From the NCBI GenBank assembly GCA_963704035.1, contig CAVPGR010000002.1:930001-994000 (forward strand): a stretch of 64,000 nucleotides of DNA, read 5' to 3'. The position numbers and the translations under genes were made by a program. Positions 1-9,384 of this stretch are shown here, one piece after another (the stretch's first letter is position 1; every line of letters begins with the position of its first letter). Under the pieces are notes generated by a model. The model did not search any database, was not told the origin of the DNA, and saw only the letters and a list, made by a program, of their open reading frames with translations. The DNA comes from JAOSJL01 sp963704035 (GTDB lineage Bacteria; Actinomycetota; Acidimicrobiia; IMCC26256; JAOSJL01).

Positions 1-451
1 GGTGTCGTCCCTCGAGAGCTCCGAAGTGTTCTCGGAGCGTGAGCATGTCCGCCAACGCCTGGGTGGGATGCGCCCGATCGGAGAGCAGATTGACCACCGG
101 ACGATCGACAGCGTCGGCCATGACCTGGAGAACGTCGTGGTCGAACACGCGTGCAGCGAGGAGGGAGCAGTACGACGCAAAGGTGCGGGCCACGTCGGCG
201 GGACTCTCGCGTACGCCGAGCCCGACTTCGTCACCTCGGACGTACATGGGGTGGCCACCCAGACCCACCACGGCCAGCTCGAACGCGATGCGTGTCCGAG
301 CCGACGGCTTTTCGAAGAGCCCCACCGCCCCGCTGCCTTCGAGAAGACTCGGGACCGAAGCCGGCTCGCGTTTCCACTCGATCGCATGGTCGAGAATCGT
401 GCCGACGTCGTGGGGTGTGAGGTCGTCCACCTCGAGACAGCAGCGGCTCAT
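1..451 (-). CDS. argF: Ornithine carbamoyltransferase, 3' part missing
   Basis: Transfers the carbamoyl group of carbamoyl phosphate to ornithine to give citrulline, the sixth step of arginine synthesis, in the cytoplasm. Translation from the ATG at 451 gives MSRCCLEVDDLTPHDVG, then the carbamoyl-phosphate loop EKPSARTRIAFE (the family's S-x-R-T-R site) and HPTQALADMLT, the conserved HPxQ motif. Only about 150 N-terminal residues are present; the reading frame leaves the window at base 1 without a stop. The ATG overlaps the argD stop by four bases (ATGA), so the two are translationally coupled at the end of an argCJBDF operon. The loop reads SARTR instead of the more usual STRTR. Aspartate carbamoyltransferase is excluded by context and by a separate pyrB in this window. 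Confidence 0.93.
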   Translation of the reverse strand, partial: MSRCCLEVDDLTPHDVGTILDHAIEWKREPASVPSLLEGSGAVGLFEKPSARTRIAFELAVVGLGGHPMYVRGDEVGLGVRESPADVARTFASYCSLLAARVFDHDVLQVMADAVDRPVVNLLSDRAHPTQALADMLTLREHFGALEGRH

Positions 452-1683
452 GATTTCACCTCGGGGGAGGAGGTGGCGGCGGCATCCAACGCCGCTGCGA
501 AGATCTCCAGGGCCTCGTCGATCTCGTCGTCGGAGACGAGAAGAGAAGGCGTGAAGCGCACCGCGCTCGGTGTCAGGGCGTTCACGACGAGCCCGGACTC
601 CAGGCAGATCCGAACAACACGAGGGGCGTCGAGCCCGGGGCGGAGCTCGGCGGCGAGCAGAAGCCCGAGACCTCGGACGCCATCCACGGCCGCAAGATCG
701 CACAGGCCGCGGGTCAGACGCTCACCGGCGGATGCCGCGCGACCCGGAGCGTCCTCGTCTTCGAGGACGGTCAGGACCTCGAGTGCGGCACGCGCCGCCA
801 GCGGTTGGCCGCCGAACGTCGTAGCGTGGTCGCCGGGACCGAAGCCGTCGGCGACGTCGCCTTGTGCCCAGCAGGCACCGATGGGTACGCCGTTTCCCAG
901 AGCCTTTGCCAGCGTCACGATGTCGGGAACCACGGATTCGTGCTCGAAGGCGAACCACCGCCCGGTACGCCCGAGCCCGGTCTGGACCTCGTCGATGATC
1001 AGCAGAGCGCCACGATCGTCGCAGAGCTCACGCACGGCGGTGAGGTAGCCCGATGGCGCCACGTTCATTCCACCCTCTGCCTGGACCACCTCCAGCATCA
1101 CGGCACACACGCGGTCGTCGACAGCCCCGGCGAGGGCGTGCGGGTCGCCGAAGGGAACGTGTCGAAACCCACTGGGTAGGGGTTCGAAGATCTCCTGCTT
1201 CTCGGGCTGGCCTGTGGCCGCCAACGTCGTGAGCGTGCGCCCGTGGAACGACCGCATGGCCGACACGATCTCGTAGCGACCCGGCCCTCCCGCCCGCTGG
1301 CCGATGCGGCGGGCGAGCTTGATCGCCGCCTCGTTGGCCTCGGCCCCGGAGTTGGCGAAGAAGCAGCGCCCGTGTTGTCCCGTGGCGCCGGCAAGGAGCG
1401 CGTCGAGACGCTGCGCCAAACGTGGCTGCACGTCGTTGTGAAACAGGTTGGAGACGTGGAGGAGTTGTCGTGCCTGTTCGGCGAGAGCTTCGGCGACCGC
1501 GGGGTGAGCATGGCCCAGAGAGGTCACAGCCAGGCCGCACAGGAAGTCGAGGTATTCACGACCTTCTGCATCGTAGAGACGCGAACCGGAACCCCGCATG
1601 AACACGACGGGGGCGCGAGCGTAGGTCGTCATGACGTGACGTTCGTCGAGATCAATGATGTCGGCGGTTTCGAGCGCGTTCAC
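448..1683 (-). CDS. argD: Acetylornithine aminotransferase
   Basis: Class III PLP-dependent aminotransferase that converts N-acetylglutamate semialdehyde to N-acetylornithine. The 411-residue protein has the typical length. Visible motifs: FFANSGAEANEAAIKLAR (phosphate-cup region, about residues 108-125), SFHGRTLTTLAATGQ, IIDEVQTGLGRTG and TLAKALGNGVPIGA, in which Lys260 is the expected Schiff-base lysine. It starts 10 bases after the argB stop and its own stop overlaps the argF start. The order argC-argJ-argB-argD-argF is the standard actinobacterial arginine operon. No frame break or unusual base composition was seen. An ornithine or succinylornithine aminotransferase is possible by fold alone, but the operon settles it. 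Confidence 0.96.
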   Translation of the reverse strand: MNALETADIIDLDERHVMTTYARAPVVFMRGSGSRLYDAEGREYLDFLCGLAVTSLGHAHPAVAEALAEQARQLLHVSNLFHNDVQPRLAQRLDALLAGATGQHGRCFFANSGAEANEAAIKLARRIGQRAGGPGRYEIVSAMRSFHGRTLTTLAATGQPEKQEIFEPLPSGFRHVPFGDPHALAGAVDDRVCAVMLEVVQAEGGMNVAPSGYLTAVRELCDDRGALLIIDEVQTGLGRTGRWFAFEHESVVPDIVTLAKALGNGVPIGACWAQGDVADGFGPGDHATTFGGQPLAARAALEVLTVLEDEDAPGRAASAGERLTRGLCDLAAVDGVRGLGLLLAAELRPGLDAPRVVRICLESGLVVNALTPSAVRFTPSLLVSDDEIDEALEIFAAALDAAATSSPEVKS

Positions 1684-1693
1684 GGCGTCACCA

Positions 1694-2605
1694 TCACGGT
1701 GTCACCATCGTGCCGATGCCTTCGCGGGTGAAGAACTCGAGCAGGAGAGCGTGCGGGATCCGTCCGTCGAGAATGTGGGCACGTGCCACTCCGTTGCGCA
1801 CAGCGGACAGACACGACGCCACCTTCGGAATCATCCCCTCCCCCAGGGCGCCGCTGTCGCGCAGAGCCACGAGGCCGGCGGCGTCGATCGCGGAGACGAG
1901 CGATCCGGGATCGTCGACGTCGCTGTAGAGGCCGTGGATGTCGGTGAGATAGACGAGCTTCTCGGCACTCAGAGCCTCAGCGACGGCACCCGCGACGGCG
2001 TCCGCGTTGATGTTGTAGTGCTGGCCGGTGTCGTCGACCCCGATGGTGGCCACTACGGGAATGAGGTCGTCACGAAAGAGGCTGTGGAGGATCTCGGGCT
2101 CGATGTGGTCGACGTCACCGACGAAGCCGAGACGCTCGTCACGGCGGCGCGCCCGGATGAGACCCGCATCCTCACCGGAGAGGCCGACCGCGTACGAGCC
2201 GTGCCGGTTGATCGCCGCCACCACCTCACGGTTGACCTGGCCGACCAGCGCGAGGCGCACGATGTCGACCGTCTCGGCGTCGGTGACCCGCTGGCCGTCG
2301 ACGAAATCGGGTTCCTTGCCGAGGCGTCGCATGAGCGCGCTGATCTGGGGGCCTCCACCGTGGACGACCACCGGGTGGATTCCCACGAGGCGCATGAGGA
2401 CCACATCGGTCGCGAAGAGGTCGGCGAGAGCGGGGTCCTCCATGGCATGGCCGCCGTACTTGATGACAACGGTGCGCCCGGCGAACTCCTGGATGTACGG
2501 CATGGCCTCGGCGAGGACCGCGGCCTTCGGACCGGCGGTCCCGAGAATCTCGACGAGATCGTCCGGCGCGCTCGCGGTCCCCTGGTTCGTAGCCTCGCTG
2601 CTCAC
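1694..2605 (-). CDS. argB: Acetylglutamate kinase
   Basis: Phosphorylates N-acetylglutamate with ATP, normally the arginine-feedback-controlled step. The amino-acid kinase fold is clear: VVIKYGGHAM near residue 35 (phosphate-binding GG loop), VVVHGGGPQI near residue 70 (substrate-binding GGGP) and GLSGEDAGLI. The start chosen is a GTG at 2605 overlapping the argJ stop (GTGA); the frame stays open upstream, but that stretch lies inside argJ and has no family similarity. The 303-residue length is normal. Downstream argD follows after 10 bases. Confidence 0.95.
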   Translation of the reverse strand: MSSEATNQGTASAPDDLVEILGTAGPKAAVLAEAMPYIQEFAGRTVVIKYGGHAMEDPALADLFATDVVLMRLVGIHPVVVHGGGPQISALMRRLGKEPDFVDGQRVTDAETVDIVRLALVGQVNREVVAAINRHGSYAVGLSGEDAGLIRARRRDERLGFVGDVDHIEPEILHSLFRDDLIPVVATIGVDDTGQHYNINADAVAGAVAEALSAEKLVYLTDIHGLYSDVDDPGSLVSAIDAAGLVALRDSGALGEGMIPKVASCLSAVRNGVARAHILDGRIPHALLLEFFTREGIGTMVTP

Positions 2606-3873
2606 GATGTGCCCATGTTCTCGTCGACGTAGGCGTGGGTCAGGTCGGTCGTCAGGATCGTGGCCGAGCCGGTACCGAGATGCAGGTCGCAGTCCAGCGC
2701 CAGGTCGCGCTCGGCCATCACCATGTCGAGTGCTGCAGTGTCGTGGGCGGCGGCCACCCCGTCGCGACACACCGTGATCCCGCCATAGGCGATGTCGACC
2801 CCCTCGGGGTCGAGGTCGATTCCGCCGGCGCCGAGCTCGGAGAGAACGCGACCCCAGTAGGGATCGCGTCCGTACCACGAACACTTGACGAGTTGGCTCT
2901 CCGCAATGGCGCGTGCGCCCAGGAGCGCGTCGGAGTCGGTACGCGCACCTCGAACGGTGACACGAACGAGCTTGGTGGCCCCTTCGGCGTCGGCGACCAT
3001 CTGCTCGGCGAGTGACCGGCACACGTCGTCGAACGCCTCGGCGAGGCGCGCTGCCTGCGGTGAACCGACGACGATCTCGTCACCACCGGCGTCACCGTTG
3101 GCAAGCACCAGAACCGTGTCGTTGGTGCTACGTGCGCCGTCGGTGGTGATGCGGTCGAAGCTGCCGTGCACCGCGTCGGCGAGCAGTGAACCGAGCAGCG
3201 ACGAGCCCACGGGTGCGTCGGTCGTGAGGACCGCCAGCATCGTGGCGTGGGCGGGAGACAACATGGCCGCCCCTTTGGCCATTGCCCCCACGGTGATCAC
3301 CCGGCCGGCCTTTCCACTGCCGGCCTTTCCACTGCCGGCCTTTCCACTGCCGGTCTTTCCACTGCCGGCCTCTCCACTTCCGGCGAGCTCGACGGTGGCT
3401 GTCGCCTCCTTGCGCGCGGTGTCGGTCGTGAGGATGGCGTCGGCCGCACGGGCCGCCGCCTCCTGGGTGCTGTCGAGTTCGGCGACCAGGCCGTCGACAG
3501 CGGCCAGAATGCGCTCCACGGCGAGCGGCACCCCGATCAGACCGGTGGAACAGACGAGGACGTCGGTGGCATCCACACCCGTTGCAGCGCCGACAGCCTC
3601 CGCGCTCGCCAGAGACGCCGCGCGTCCCTCGGATCCCGTCGCGGCGTTGGCGTTCCCGGAGTTCAGGACCACCGACGCCGCCATTCCGTTCACCAGGTGG
3701 CGACGACTCACGACGACGGGCGCGGCCGCCACCTTGTTGGTCGTGAAGACACCGGCGGCCGCAACCGGTCGATGGCCGGACGTGGCCACGAGAGCCAGAT
3801 CGGATTCCCCTTCGGGCTTGATACCGCAGGCGGTGCCGGCCGCCAGAAATCCTGCCGGCGCGGTGACGCTCAT
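2602..3873 (-). CDS. argJ: Glutamate N-acetyltransferase / amino-acid acetyltransferase (ArgJ)
   Basis: Bifunctional enzyme that makes N-acetylglutamate and recycles the acetyl group from N-acetylornithine, giving the cyclic arginine pathway. ArgJ self-cleaves before a conserved threonine; here the site is in HATMLAVLTTDAP, after KGAAMLSP. SGNANAATG near the N-terminus is the family signature. The ATG at 3873 is preferred because it overlaps the argC stop (ATGA) and gives MSVTAPAGF, as in homologues. Oddity: between VELAGSGEA and RVITVGAMAKGAAM, where homologues have only a few residues, there is an insert built from five copies of a 15-base unit encoding Gly-Ser-Gly-Lys-Ala. The insert precedes the autocleavage site by about 30 residues, probably in a surface loop. 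Confidence 0.95.
   Translation of the reverse strand: MSVTAPAGFLAAGTACGIKPEGESDLALVATSGHRPVAAAGVFTTNKVAAAPVVVSRRHLVNGMAASVVLNSGNANAATGSEGRAASLASAEAVGAATGVDATDVLVCSTGLIGVPLAVERILAAVDGLVAELDSTQEAAARAADAILTTDTARKEATATVELAGSGEAGSGKTGSGKAGSGKAGSGKAGRVITVGAMAKGAAMLSPAHATMLAVLTTDAPVGSSLLGSLLADAVHGSFDRITTDGARSTNDTVLVLANGDAGGDEIVVGSPQAARLAEAFDDVCRSLAEQMVADAEGATKLVRVTVRGARTDSDALLGARAIAESQLVKCSWYGRDPYWGRVLSELGAGGIDLDPEGVDIAYGGITVCRDGVAAAHDTAALDMVMAERDLALDCDLHLGTGSATILTTDLTHAYVDENMGTS
3309..3383. repeat. Five 15-bp tandem repeats inside argJ
   Basis: Five consecutive units on the plus strand (consensus cctttccactgccgg). The first three are identical and the fourth and fifth carry one and two changes. 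They translate in argJ as repeated GSGKA. Unit length is a multiple of three, so the frame is kept. Confidence 0.95.
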
Positions 3874-4907
3874 GGCGCCACCGCGCACGACGTGAGGCCC
3901 GCTGTTTCGTCGAGACCGAGAACCAGATTCGCGCACTGCAGCGCCTGGCCGGCCGCACCCTTCACGAGGTTGTCCTCCGCCGCGACCACGAGCACGGTTC
4001 CCGTGCGGGTATCGGCGCGCGCTGTCAGATGCACGGCATTCGAGCCCAGTGTGGCCTTGGTTCCCGGTGGTTCGTCGACCACTTCGATGAACGGTTCATT
4101 CGAGTAGAACTCGCGGAACATCTCCAACAGGCCGGGAGTGGTCGGCGTACCGCTCGTCGGACGTGCGTAACACGTGGCGAGAATCCCGCGGGGCATCGGT
4201 GCGAGATGGGGCGTGAAGAGGATCGTCACGTCGCGATCGGCAACCCGCGCCATCGCGTACTCCATCTCTCCGGTGTGGCGGTGGTCGAGGAGGCCGTACG
4301 CGGAGAAATTGTCGGACGCTTCGCTGTACAGGCTGACCGACGAGAGACTGCGACCTCGACCTGATACTCCCGAGGCCGCGTCGACGATGATGCTCTCGCA
4401 CTCGACGGAGCCGGTGTCGAGAAGTGGAGCGAGCGCCAGGGCGGCGGCGGTCGGATAGCAACCCGGAACGGCGACGTGATCAGTATCGGCGATCTGCGGG
4501 CGGAACAGTTCCGGAAGTCCGTAGGCGAAGGTGTCGAGGAGCTCGGGTGCCTGATGCGATGTTCCGTACCAGGTCTCGTAGTTGCCCACGGGTGTGCGGA
4601 AGTCGGCGCCGAGGTCGATCACATGGCCGACTTCACCGAGGAGTCCGGGCACGATCTGCTGTGATGCACCGTGCGGGAGTGCGAGAAACACCGCGTCGAG
4701 CCCGGCCAACGCCGCGGGGTCGAGCGTGTCGAGCATCATGTCGGGATAGGCGCTGCGCAGACCCGGGTGGAGATCTGCCACGCAGGCCCCGGCGTTCGAG
4801 TCGGCGGTGGCGTACGCCACCTCCATGGCGGGATGGGCCGCGAGCAGTCGCAGCAGTTCCCCACCCGTGTAGCCGGAGCCGCCCACGACGGCCGTGCGGT
4901 ACGCCAT
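3870..4907 (-). CDS. argC: N-acetyl-gamma-glutamyl-phosphate reductase
   Basis: NADPH-dependent reduction of N-acetylglutamyl phosphate to the semialdehyde. The 345-residue protein shows the Rossmann motif VVGGSGYTGGELLRLL at residues 7-22 and the active-site cysteine in VPGCYPTAAALAL. The ATG at 4907 is the first gene start of the arginine operon; no Shine-Dalgarno sequence precedes it, and a possible -10 (TAGACT) lies six bases upstream, so the message may be leaderless. An ARG-box-like palindrome lies at 4917-4936. The stop overlaps the argJ start. Confidence 0.96.
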   Translation of the reverse strand: MAYRTAVVGGSGYTGGELLRLLAAHPAMEVAYATADSNAGACVADLHPGLRSAYPDMMLDTLDPAALAGLDAVFLALPHGASQQIVPGLLGEVGHVIDLGADFRTPVGNYETWYGTSHQAPELLDTFAYGLPELFRPQIADTDHVAVPGCYPTAAALALAPLLDTGSVECESIIVDAASGVSGRGRSLSSVSLYSEASDNFSAYGLLDHRHTGEMEYAMARVADRDVTILFTPHLAPMPRGILATCYARPTSGTPTTPGLLEMFREFYSNEPFIEVVDEPPGTKATLGSNAVHLTARADTRTGTVLVVAAEDNLVKGAAGQALQCANLVLGLDETAGLTSCAVAP

Positions 4908-4916
4908 CCGGACAGT

Positions 4917-4936
4917 CTATGCACAATCATGCATAG
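4917..4936. promoter_or_regulatory. ARG box (ArgR operator) in front of argC
   Basis: A perfect inverted repeat, arms CTATGCA and TGCATAG separated by six bases, ends nine bases before the argC start. It resembles actinobacterial ARG boxes, which carry two ATGCAT/TGCATA-like half sites. It overlaps the putative argC -10, fitting repression by ArgR when arginine is plentiful. ArgR itself is not in the window. Confidence 0.75.
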
Positions 4937-4954
4937 GACCGGAACGGAATTGCT

Positions 4955-7467
4955 TCAGCCCCTGAGCGTGGCCCCGTGGGCGTCTTCCACGGCCCTGATG
5001 AGGCGGGTCCGTACCTCCCCCACCTCGGCATCGGTGAGGGTGCGCTCCGCCGAGCGCAGCGCCACGGCGAAGGCGAGGCTCCGTCGTCCTTCCCCCATTC
5101 CTTCCCCCATCCCCCGGCATCGCCGGTGTACTCGTCGAAGCAGCGCACGGACTCCACGAGATCGTCGCCGGTGGCTTCGAGGGTGCGGGCGAGTGCCCCC
5201 GCGGGAACGTGGGCATCCACGATGAACGCCAGATCGATCGACGACATCGGAAAGCGCGACGGCTGGCGAAGGCGGCGGGGCCGTCGAGCGGCGTCGAGCA
5301 CGGCGTCGAGGTCGACTTCGAACGCCACCGCGGGGACCGGCACTCCGAACGCGTTGAGCACCGCTGCGGCGATCTCGCCCAGTGACCCGACGGTCTCACC
5401 GTCGACGATGATCGCCACGGCACGGCCGGGTCGCAGGCCGGGCGCGTCGGTGGGTTCGAGCCGATGCTCCGCCAACCCCAGGGATTCGGCCACCGCCTCC
5501 CAGGCGTCGACGGCATCGTAGGCATCGACCTCGCGCTGGACGCTGTGCGGACCGGATCGGTGTCGGCCGACGATGAGTGCCGCGAGGGCGTCGCGCTCAT
5601 CGGGCAGTATCTCCTTGCTTCGCGGTGGTGCAAAGACATGGCCGGCTTCGAACAGGGCGACATCGGGAAGCTGGCGGGCCGCGTTGAGAGCGGCGACACC
5701 GAGGAGACCGGGGAGGAGCCGCGGCCGAAGGATCGACTCATCGGCGCGCAACGGATTCTCGACCTCTACGCCGGTCGGCGGGAGCTGAGCCGACTCGAGA
5801 TCCCCCGGCGCCAGGAATGACAGGGTGACCACTTCATCGAGCCCGATTCCGACGAGCGCGTCGACTGCCACACGCCGGTCACGCTGGAGAGTGGTGAGTC
5901 CGCCACGGATTTCGGGACTCGTGGGGGTCGTACGTTCGATGGTGTTGTAGCCGACCCGACGCGCCACCTCTTCGATCAGGTCGATTTCGCGGCGGAGGTC
6001 GGGTCGGAACGTGGGCGGGAGCATGTCGATTCCGGATTCACCGAGGTCATCACGACCGGGGGCGGTGTCCTCGTCACGGGCGCCCTCGTCGTCGGCCACC
6101 TCGTCGTCGGCCGCCTCGTCGTCGGCCACCCCGTCGTCGGCCACCCCGTCGTCGGCCACCTCGATCCCGAGGGGCTCCAGCAGCACCGCCAGCTCCTCGT
6201 CCGACTGTTCGATCCTGAGCAGCGCCGCCACGCGCTGCGGGCGGAGACGGATACGGGGGCGCTGCGCGGGCTCCGGATACTCATCGAGGGGGTCGGGCGC
6301 GCACCGCGCCCCTGCGACCTTCGAGAGAAGCTCGGCGGCGCGGGCAGAGCCCGCGAGCACTCCGCCGGGATCCACTCCTCGCTCGAAGCGCGCACTCGCC
6401 TCGGAACGGAGACCCAGACGCTTCGAACTCCGCGCTATGCCGCCGGGCTCGAAGTGGGCGGCCTCGAGAAGGATGCGCTGCGTTCCCTCGGAAACCTCGG
6501 TACCGTCCCCACCCATGATCCCGGCGATCGCCTGGGGCGAGCGCTCTGCGTCGCAGATCAGGAGGTCGTCGCCTGTGAGTTCCCGCGCCACGGCGTCGAG
6601 AGTGGTGAGCCGCTCCCCCGGTTCGGCCAGGCGCACCACGATGCCGGCGCCCGGCAGAAGATCGAGGTCGAAGGCGTGGAGCGGTTGGCCGCGCTCGAGC
6701 ATCACGTAGTTGGTGACGTCGACGATGTTGGAGATCGGTCGCATCCCCGCGAGACGCAGCCGTCGGGCGATCCACTCGGGCGAGGGACCTGGCGTGACAT
6801 CGAGGACCCGGGCGGTGAAGCGCGTGCAGCGTCCCTGCTCCTCGACCACGATGGAGGCCGACGTCGCCGTGGGATCACCCGCCGTTTCGAGGTCGGCGTC
6901 GGGCAGCGTGAACGCGACGCCGGCGCGTGCGGCCAGATCGCGGGCGATTCCGACGACCGACATGGCGTCGGCCCGGTTGGGGGTGACATCGACGTCGTAG
7001 ACGGCGTCGTCGAGACCCAGGGTCGAGGCGGCGTCGATACCGAGCTCTGTGTCGGGGCTCAGGTGGAGGATGCCGGAGTGGTCGTCGCCCAGATTCAGCT
7101 CGGCGGCGGAACAGAGCATCCCCTCCGACACCTCGCCGCGGATCTTGCGGCGCTCCAGTGTGATCCCACCGGGGAGCGTCGCTCCGACTGGCGCGTAGGG
7201 CACCACGTCACCCGACTGAAGGTTGCGGGCGCCGCACACCACGCGTGTGGTGGCATCCCCCTGGTCGATGTCGACGAGCGTGAGTCGATCCGCGTTCGGA
7301 TGGTCGGAGACAGCGAGGACCTTGGCGGTGATGACGCCCTGCACCTCGGCGCCGGGCTGTTCGAGGGCGTCGACGACGAGGCCCAGATCGTCGAGCGCCT
7401 CGGCGACCTCGGCCGGCGTACCCGGAATCGGAGCGAAGTCGCGCAGCCAGGACAGGGGAACGCGCAT
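4955..7467 (-). CDS. pheT: Phenylalanyl-tRNA synthetase beta subunit, frameshifted near 3' end
   Basis: Large subunit of the (alpha-beta)2 synthetase charging tRNA-Phe. Domains in order: N-terminal tRNA-binding OB fold (about residues 40-150, ITAKVLAVSDHPNADRL), B3/B4 editing domain (about 210-390), B5 and the catalytic-like core, then the C-terminal anticodon-binding domain. After FDEYTGDAGG the reading frame is lost: without correction it reads 40-odd unrelated residues to 4927. Adding one G in any of the G5 runs at 5092-5115 restores RRSLAFAVALRSAERTLTD and a normal C-terminus ending at 4955. The break is at a short tandem duplication (GGGGAAGGA-like). A second oddity is a five-copy 15-bp repeat at 6085-6159 adding an Asp/Glu/Ala/Val-rich segment. 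pheS lies 53 bases upstream. Confidence 0.9.
6085..6159. repeat. Five 15-bp tandem repeats inside pheT
   Basis: Five units of ctcgtcgtcggccac-type sequence with one or two changes each. They are translated in pheT as VADDG/VADDE repeats, an acidic insert in the region between the B3/B4 and B5 domains. The frame is kept. Confidence 0.93.
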
Positions 7468-7520
7468 CAGCGCTCCCCTGCGGTGTGGGTCATCTGTGGC
7501 GCATCATCAGAGCAGTTCCC

Positions 7521-8558
7521 CTAGAACTGTGCGAGGAAGCGGATGTCGTTCTCGAAGAACGTCTTCACGTGGTCGATCCCGAAGCGCATCTGGGCCATGC
7601 GCTCGAGACCGAACCCGAAGGCGAACCCCGTGTAGACCTCGGGGTCGTAGCCGACGGCCTCGAACACGGTGGGGTCGACCATCCCGCATCCCCCCAGCTC
7701 GATCCAGCCCGTGCCCGAACACACGCCGCACCCGTCCCCCTCACAGAAGATGCAGGTGACCTCGAACTCCGCCGACGGCTCGGTGAAGGGAAAGAAGGAT
7801 GGGCGCAGCCGGGCGGTGTGACCCTCGCCGAAGAGCGCCCTCGTGAACGTCTCGATCGTTCCCGCGAGGTCACCGAAGGTGATCCCCTTGTCGACCACCA
7901 AGCCTTCGATCTGGTGGAACACCGGTGAGTGCCGTGCGTCGAGGGTGTCACGTCGGAACGTACGGCCGGGCATGACGGAGTAGATCGGTGGTTCGGTGGA
8001 CTCCATCACCCGCACCTGTACCGGAGAGGTGTGCGTGCGCAACACGACCTGCTCGGGTGCTCCGAGGCGCACGTAGAGGGTGTCGAACATGGAGCGCGCC
8101 GGATGGTCGAGAGGCATGTTGAGCGCCTGGAAGTTGTACCAGTCGGTTTCGACCTCGGGGCCTTCGGCCACCGTGTAGCCCAGCCCGATGAACAGGTCTT
8201 CGAGCTCACGGCGGACCTGTGTGATCAGATGCAGATGTCCGCGGCGCGCTCCGTGGCCGCCGACGGTGAGGTCGAGCACCGACGTGGCGTCGGCGCTGTG
8301 GGCCGCCGCGGCCTCGGCCGCCGCGTCGATCAACCTCTCGGCTTCCGCCCGGTAGTCGCCCAGAGCTTTGCCGGCCCGTGGGCGGTCGTCGGGCTCGAGA
8401 GACTTGATGGCCTCACGGACCCGTGTCGCCGGTGAGCGCTTCCCCAGGAACCGGCGACGCAGCTCCTCGAGCGCGTCGGGGTCCGGGTTTCCCTCCACGA
8501 CGTCCCTGAGCTCGCGAAGCGAGGTCTCGAGCAACTCCTGGACCTCTCCGATGTTCAC
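7521..8558 (-). CDS. pheS: Phenylalanyl-tRNA synthetase alpha subunit
   Basis: Catalytic subunit that activates phenylalanine and transfers it to tRNA-Phe. The 345-residue protein starts with an N-terminal coiled-coil tRNA-binding region and continues into the class II core; the C-terminus FAFGFGLERMAQMRFGI is class II motif 3 with its conserved arginine. RTHTSPVQVRVME is characteristic of PheS. The GTG start at 8558 overlaps the stop of the upstream rRNA methyltransferase gene (GTGA), which suggests coupled translation. pheT follows after 53 bases. No T-box or attenuator was recognised upstream. Confidence 0.96.
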   Translation of the reverse strand: MNIGEVQELLETSLRELRDVVEGNPDPDALEELRRRFLGKRSPATRVREAIKSLEPDDRPRAGKALGDYRAEAERLIDAAAEAAAAHSADATSVLDLTVGGHGARRGHLHLITQVRRELEDLFIGLGYTVAEGPEVETDWYNFQALNMPLDHPARSMFDTLYVRLGAPEQVVLRTHTSPVQVRVMESTEPPIYSVMPGRTFRRDTLDARHSPVFHQIEGLVVDKGITFGDLAGTIETFTRALFGEGHTARLRPSFFPFTEPSAEFEVTCIFCEGDGCGVCSGTGWIELGGCGMVDPTVFEAVGYDPEVYTGFAFGFGLERMAQMRFGIDHVKTFFENDIRFLAQF

Positions 8559-9373
8559 GGTGACGCCCCTGTCCCGGCAATCCGTCGTACCCGCGCCGCT
8601 TCGAAGAGCAGCACCGATGCCGCCACGCCGACGTTCAGGGACTCGGCGCGCGGATTCATCGGGATCGACACGGTGTCGTCGGTGTGGTCGAGGACCTCGG
8701 CGTCGAGCCCGTGCGCTTCGCTCCCCACGACGAACGCCACCGGCTTCTCGAGAGAGAGTCGGTCGGGATCCGCGCCACCGCGGCCGACAGCTCCCAGGCG
8801 ACGCAGACCGGCGGCACCGATGGCGTCGAGCGTGTGCATGGGATCGTCATCCTCCACGACGGGTATCCCGAAGCATGCCCCGGCGGAGGCACGCGTGACC
8901 TTGGGATTTCTCACGTCGACCGATGTGCCGCAGAACACTACCGCCGCGGTCCCCGAGGCCTCGGCACTGCGCAGTAACGTGCCGGCGTTGCCCGGGTCCG
9001 CGATGTCGACGGCCACCACCAGCAATGTGGCGCCGTTGAGAACGTCCTGAAGCGGATACGTGTCGAAGGTGGCGAGGCCGAGGATTCCCGGGCTCGTGAC
9101 GACCTCGCTCACACGCTCGAGCACTCCGGCCTCGACGGCCCGCACATCGGCCCCGCGACTTCGGGCCTGCTCGAGGATCTCCGCGTGCTGTCCGAGGCGC
9201 TTCTCGTCTACGTACACGGTTCCCACCACCGCATCACGGCGTAGTGCACCTTCGAGAACCCGGGCACCTTCGAGCACCACGACTCCCTCGGAGCGGCGTT
9301 CGTCGGCCCGGCGGGTCAGCCGACGGAGCCGCCGGATCTCGGCGCTACGACCGCCGAGTGGCGGACCGGACAC
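8555..9373 (-). CDS. TrmH/SpoU-family RNA 2'-O-methyltransferase
   Basis: SPOUT-fold enzyme that transfers a methyl group from S-adenosylmethionine to a ribose in rRNA or tRNA. The three SpoU motifs are visible: DIADPGNAGTLLRSAEASG, FVVGSEAHGLDAEVL and IPMNPRAESLNVGVAASVLLFE, and an N-terminal substrate-binding domain precedes them. The start is uncertain. The GTG at 9373 is chosen; a CTG four codons upstream would overlap the rplT stop (CTGA). The place between rplT and pheS is the usual actinobacterial site for a tsnR/rlmB-like gene, but the exact target nucleotide cannot be told from sequence. Confidence 0.88.
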   Translation of the reverse strand: MSGPPLGGRSAEIRRLRRLTRRADERRSEGVVVLEGARVLEGALRRDAVVGTVYVDEKRLGQHAEILEQARSRGADVRAVEAGVLERVSEVVTSPGILGLATFDTYPLQDVLNGATLLVVAVDIADPGNAGTLLRSAEASGTAAVVFCGTSVDVRNPKVTRASAGACFGIPVVEDDDPMHTLDAIGAAGLRRLGAVGRGGADPDRLSLEKPVAFVVGSEAHGLDAEVLDHTDDTVSIPMNPRAESLNVGVAASVLLFEAARVRRIAGTGASP

Positions 9374-9384
9374 GGCGTTGTCGC

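Noticed and set aside
3309..3383. Possible CRISPR array or mobile repeat in argJ and similar genes
   Set aside because: Units of 12-15 bp are contiguous with no spacers and are translated in frame. No cas genes are present.
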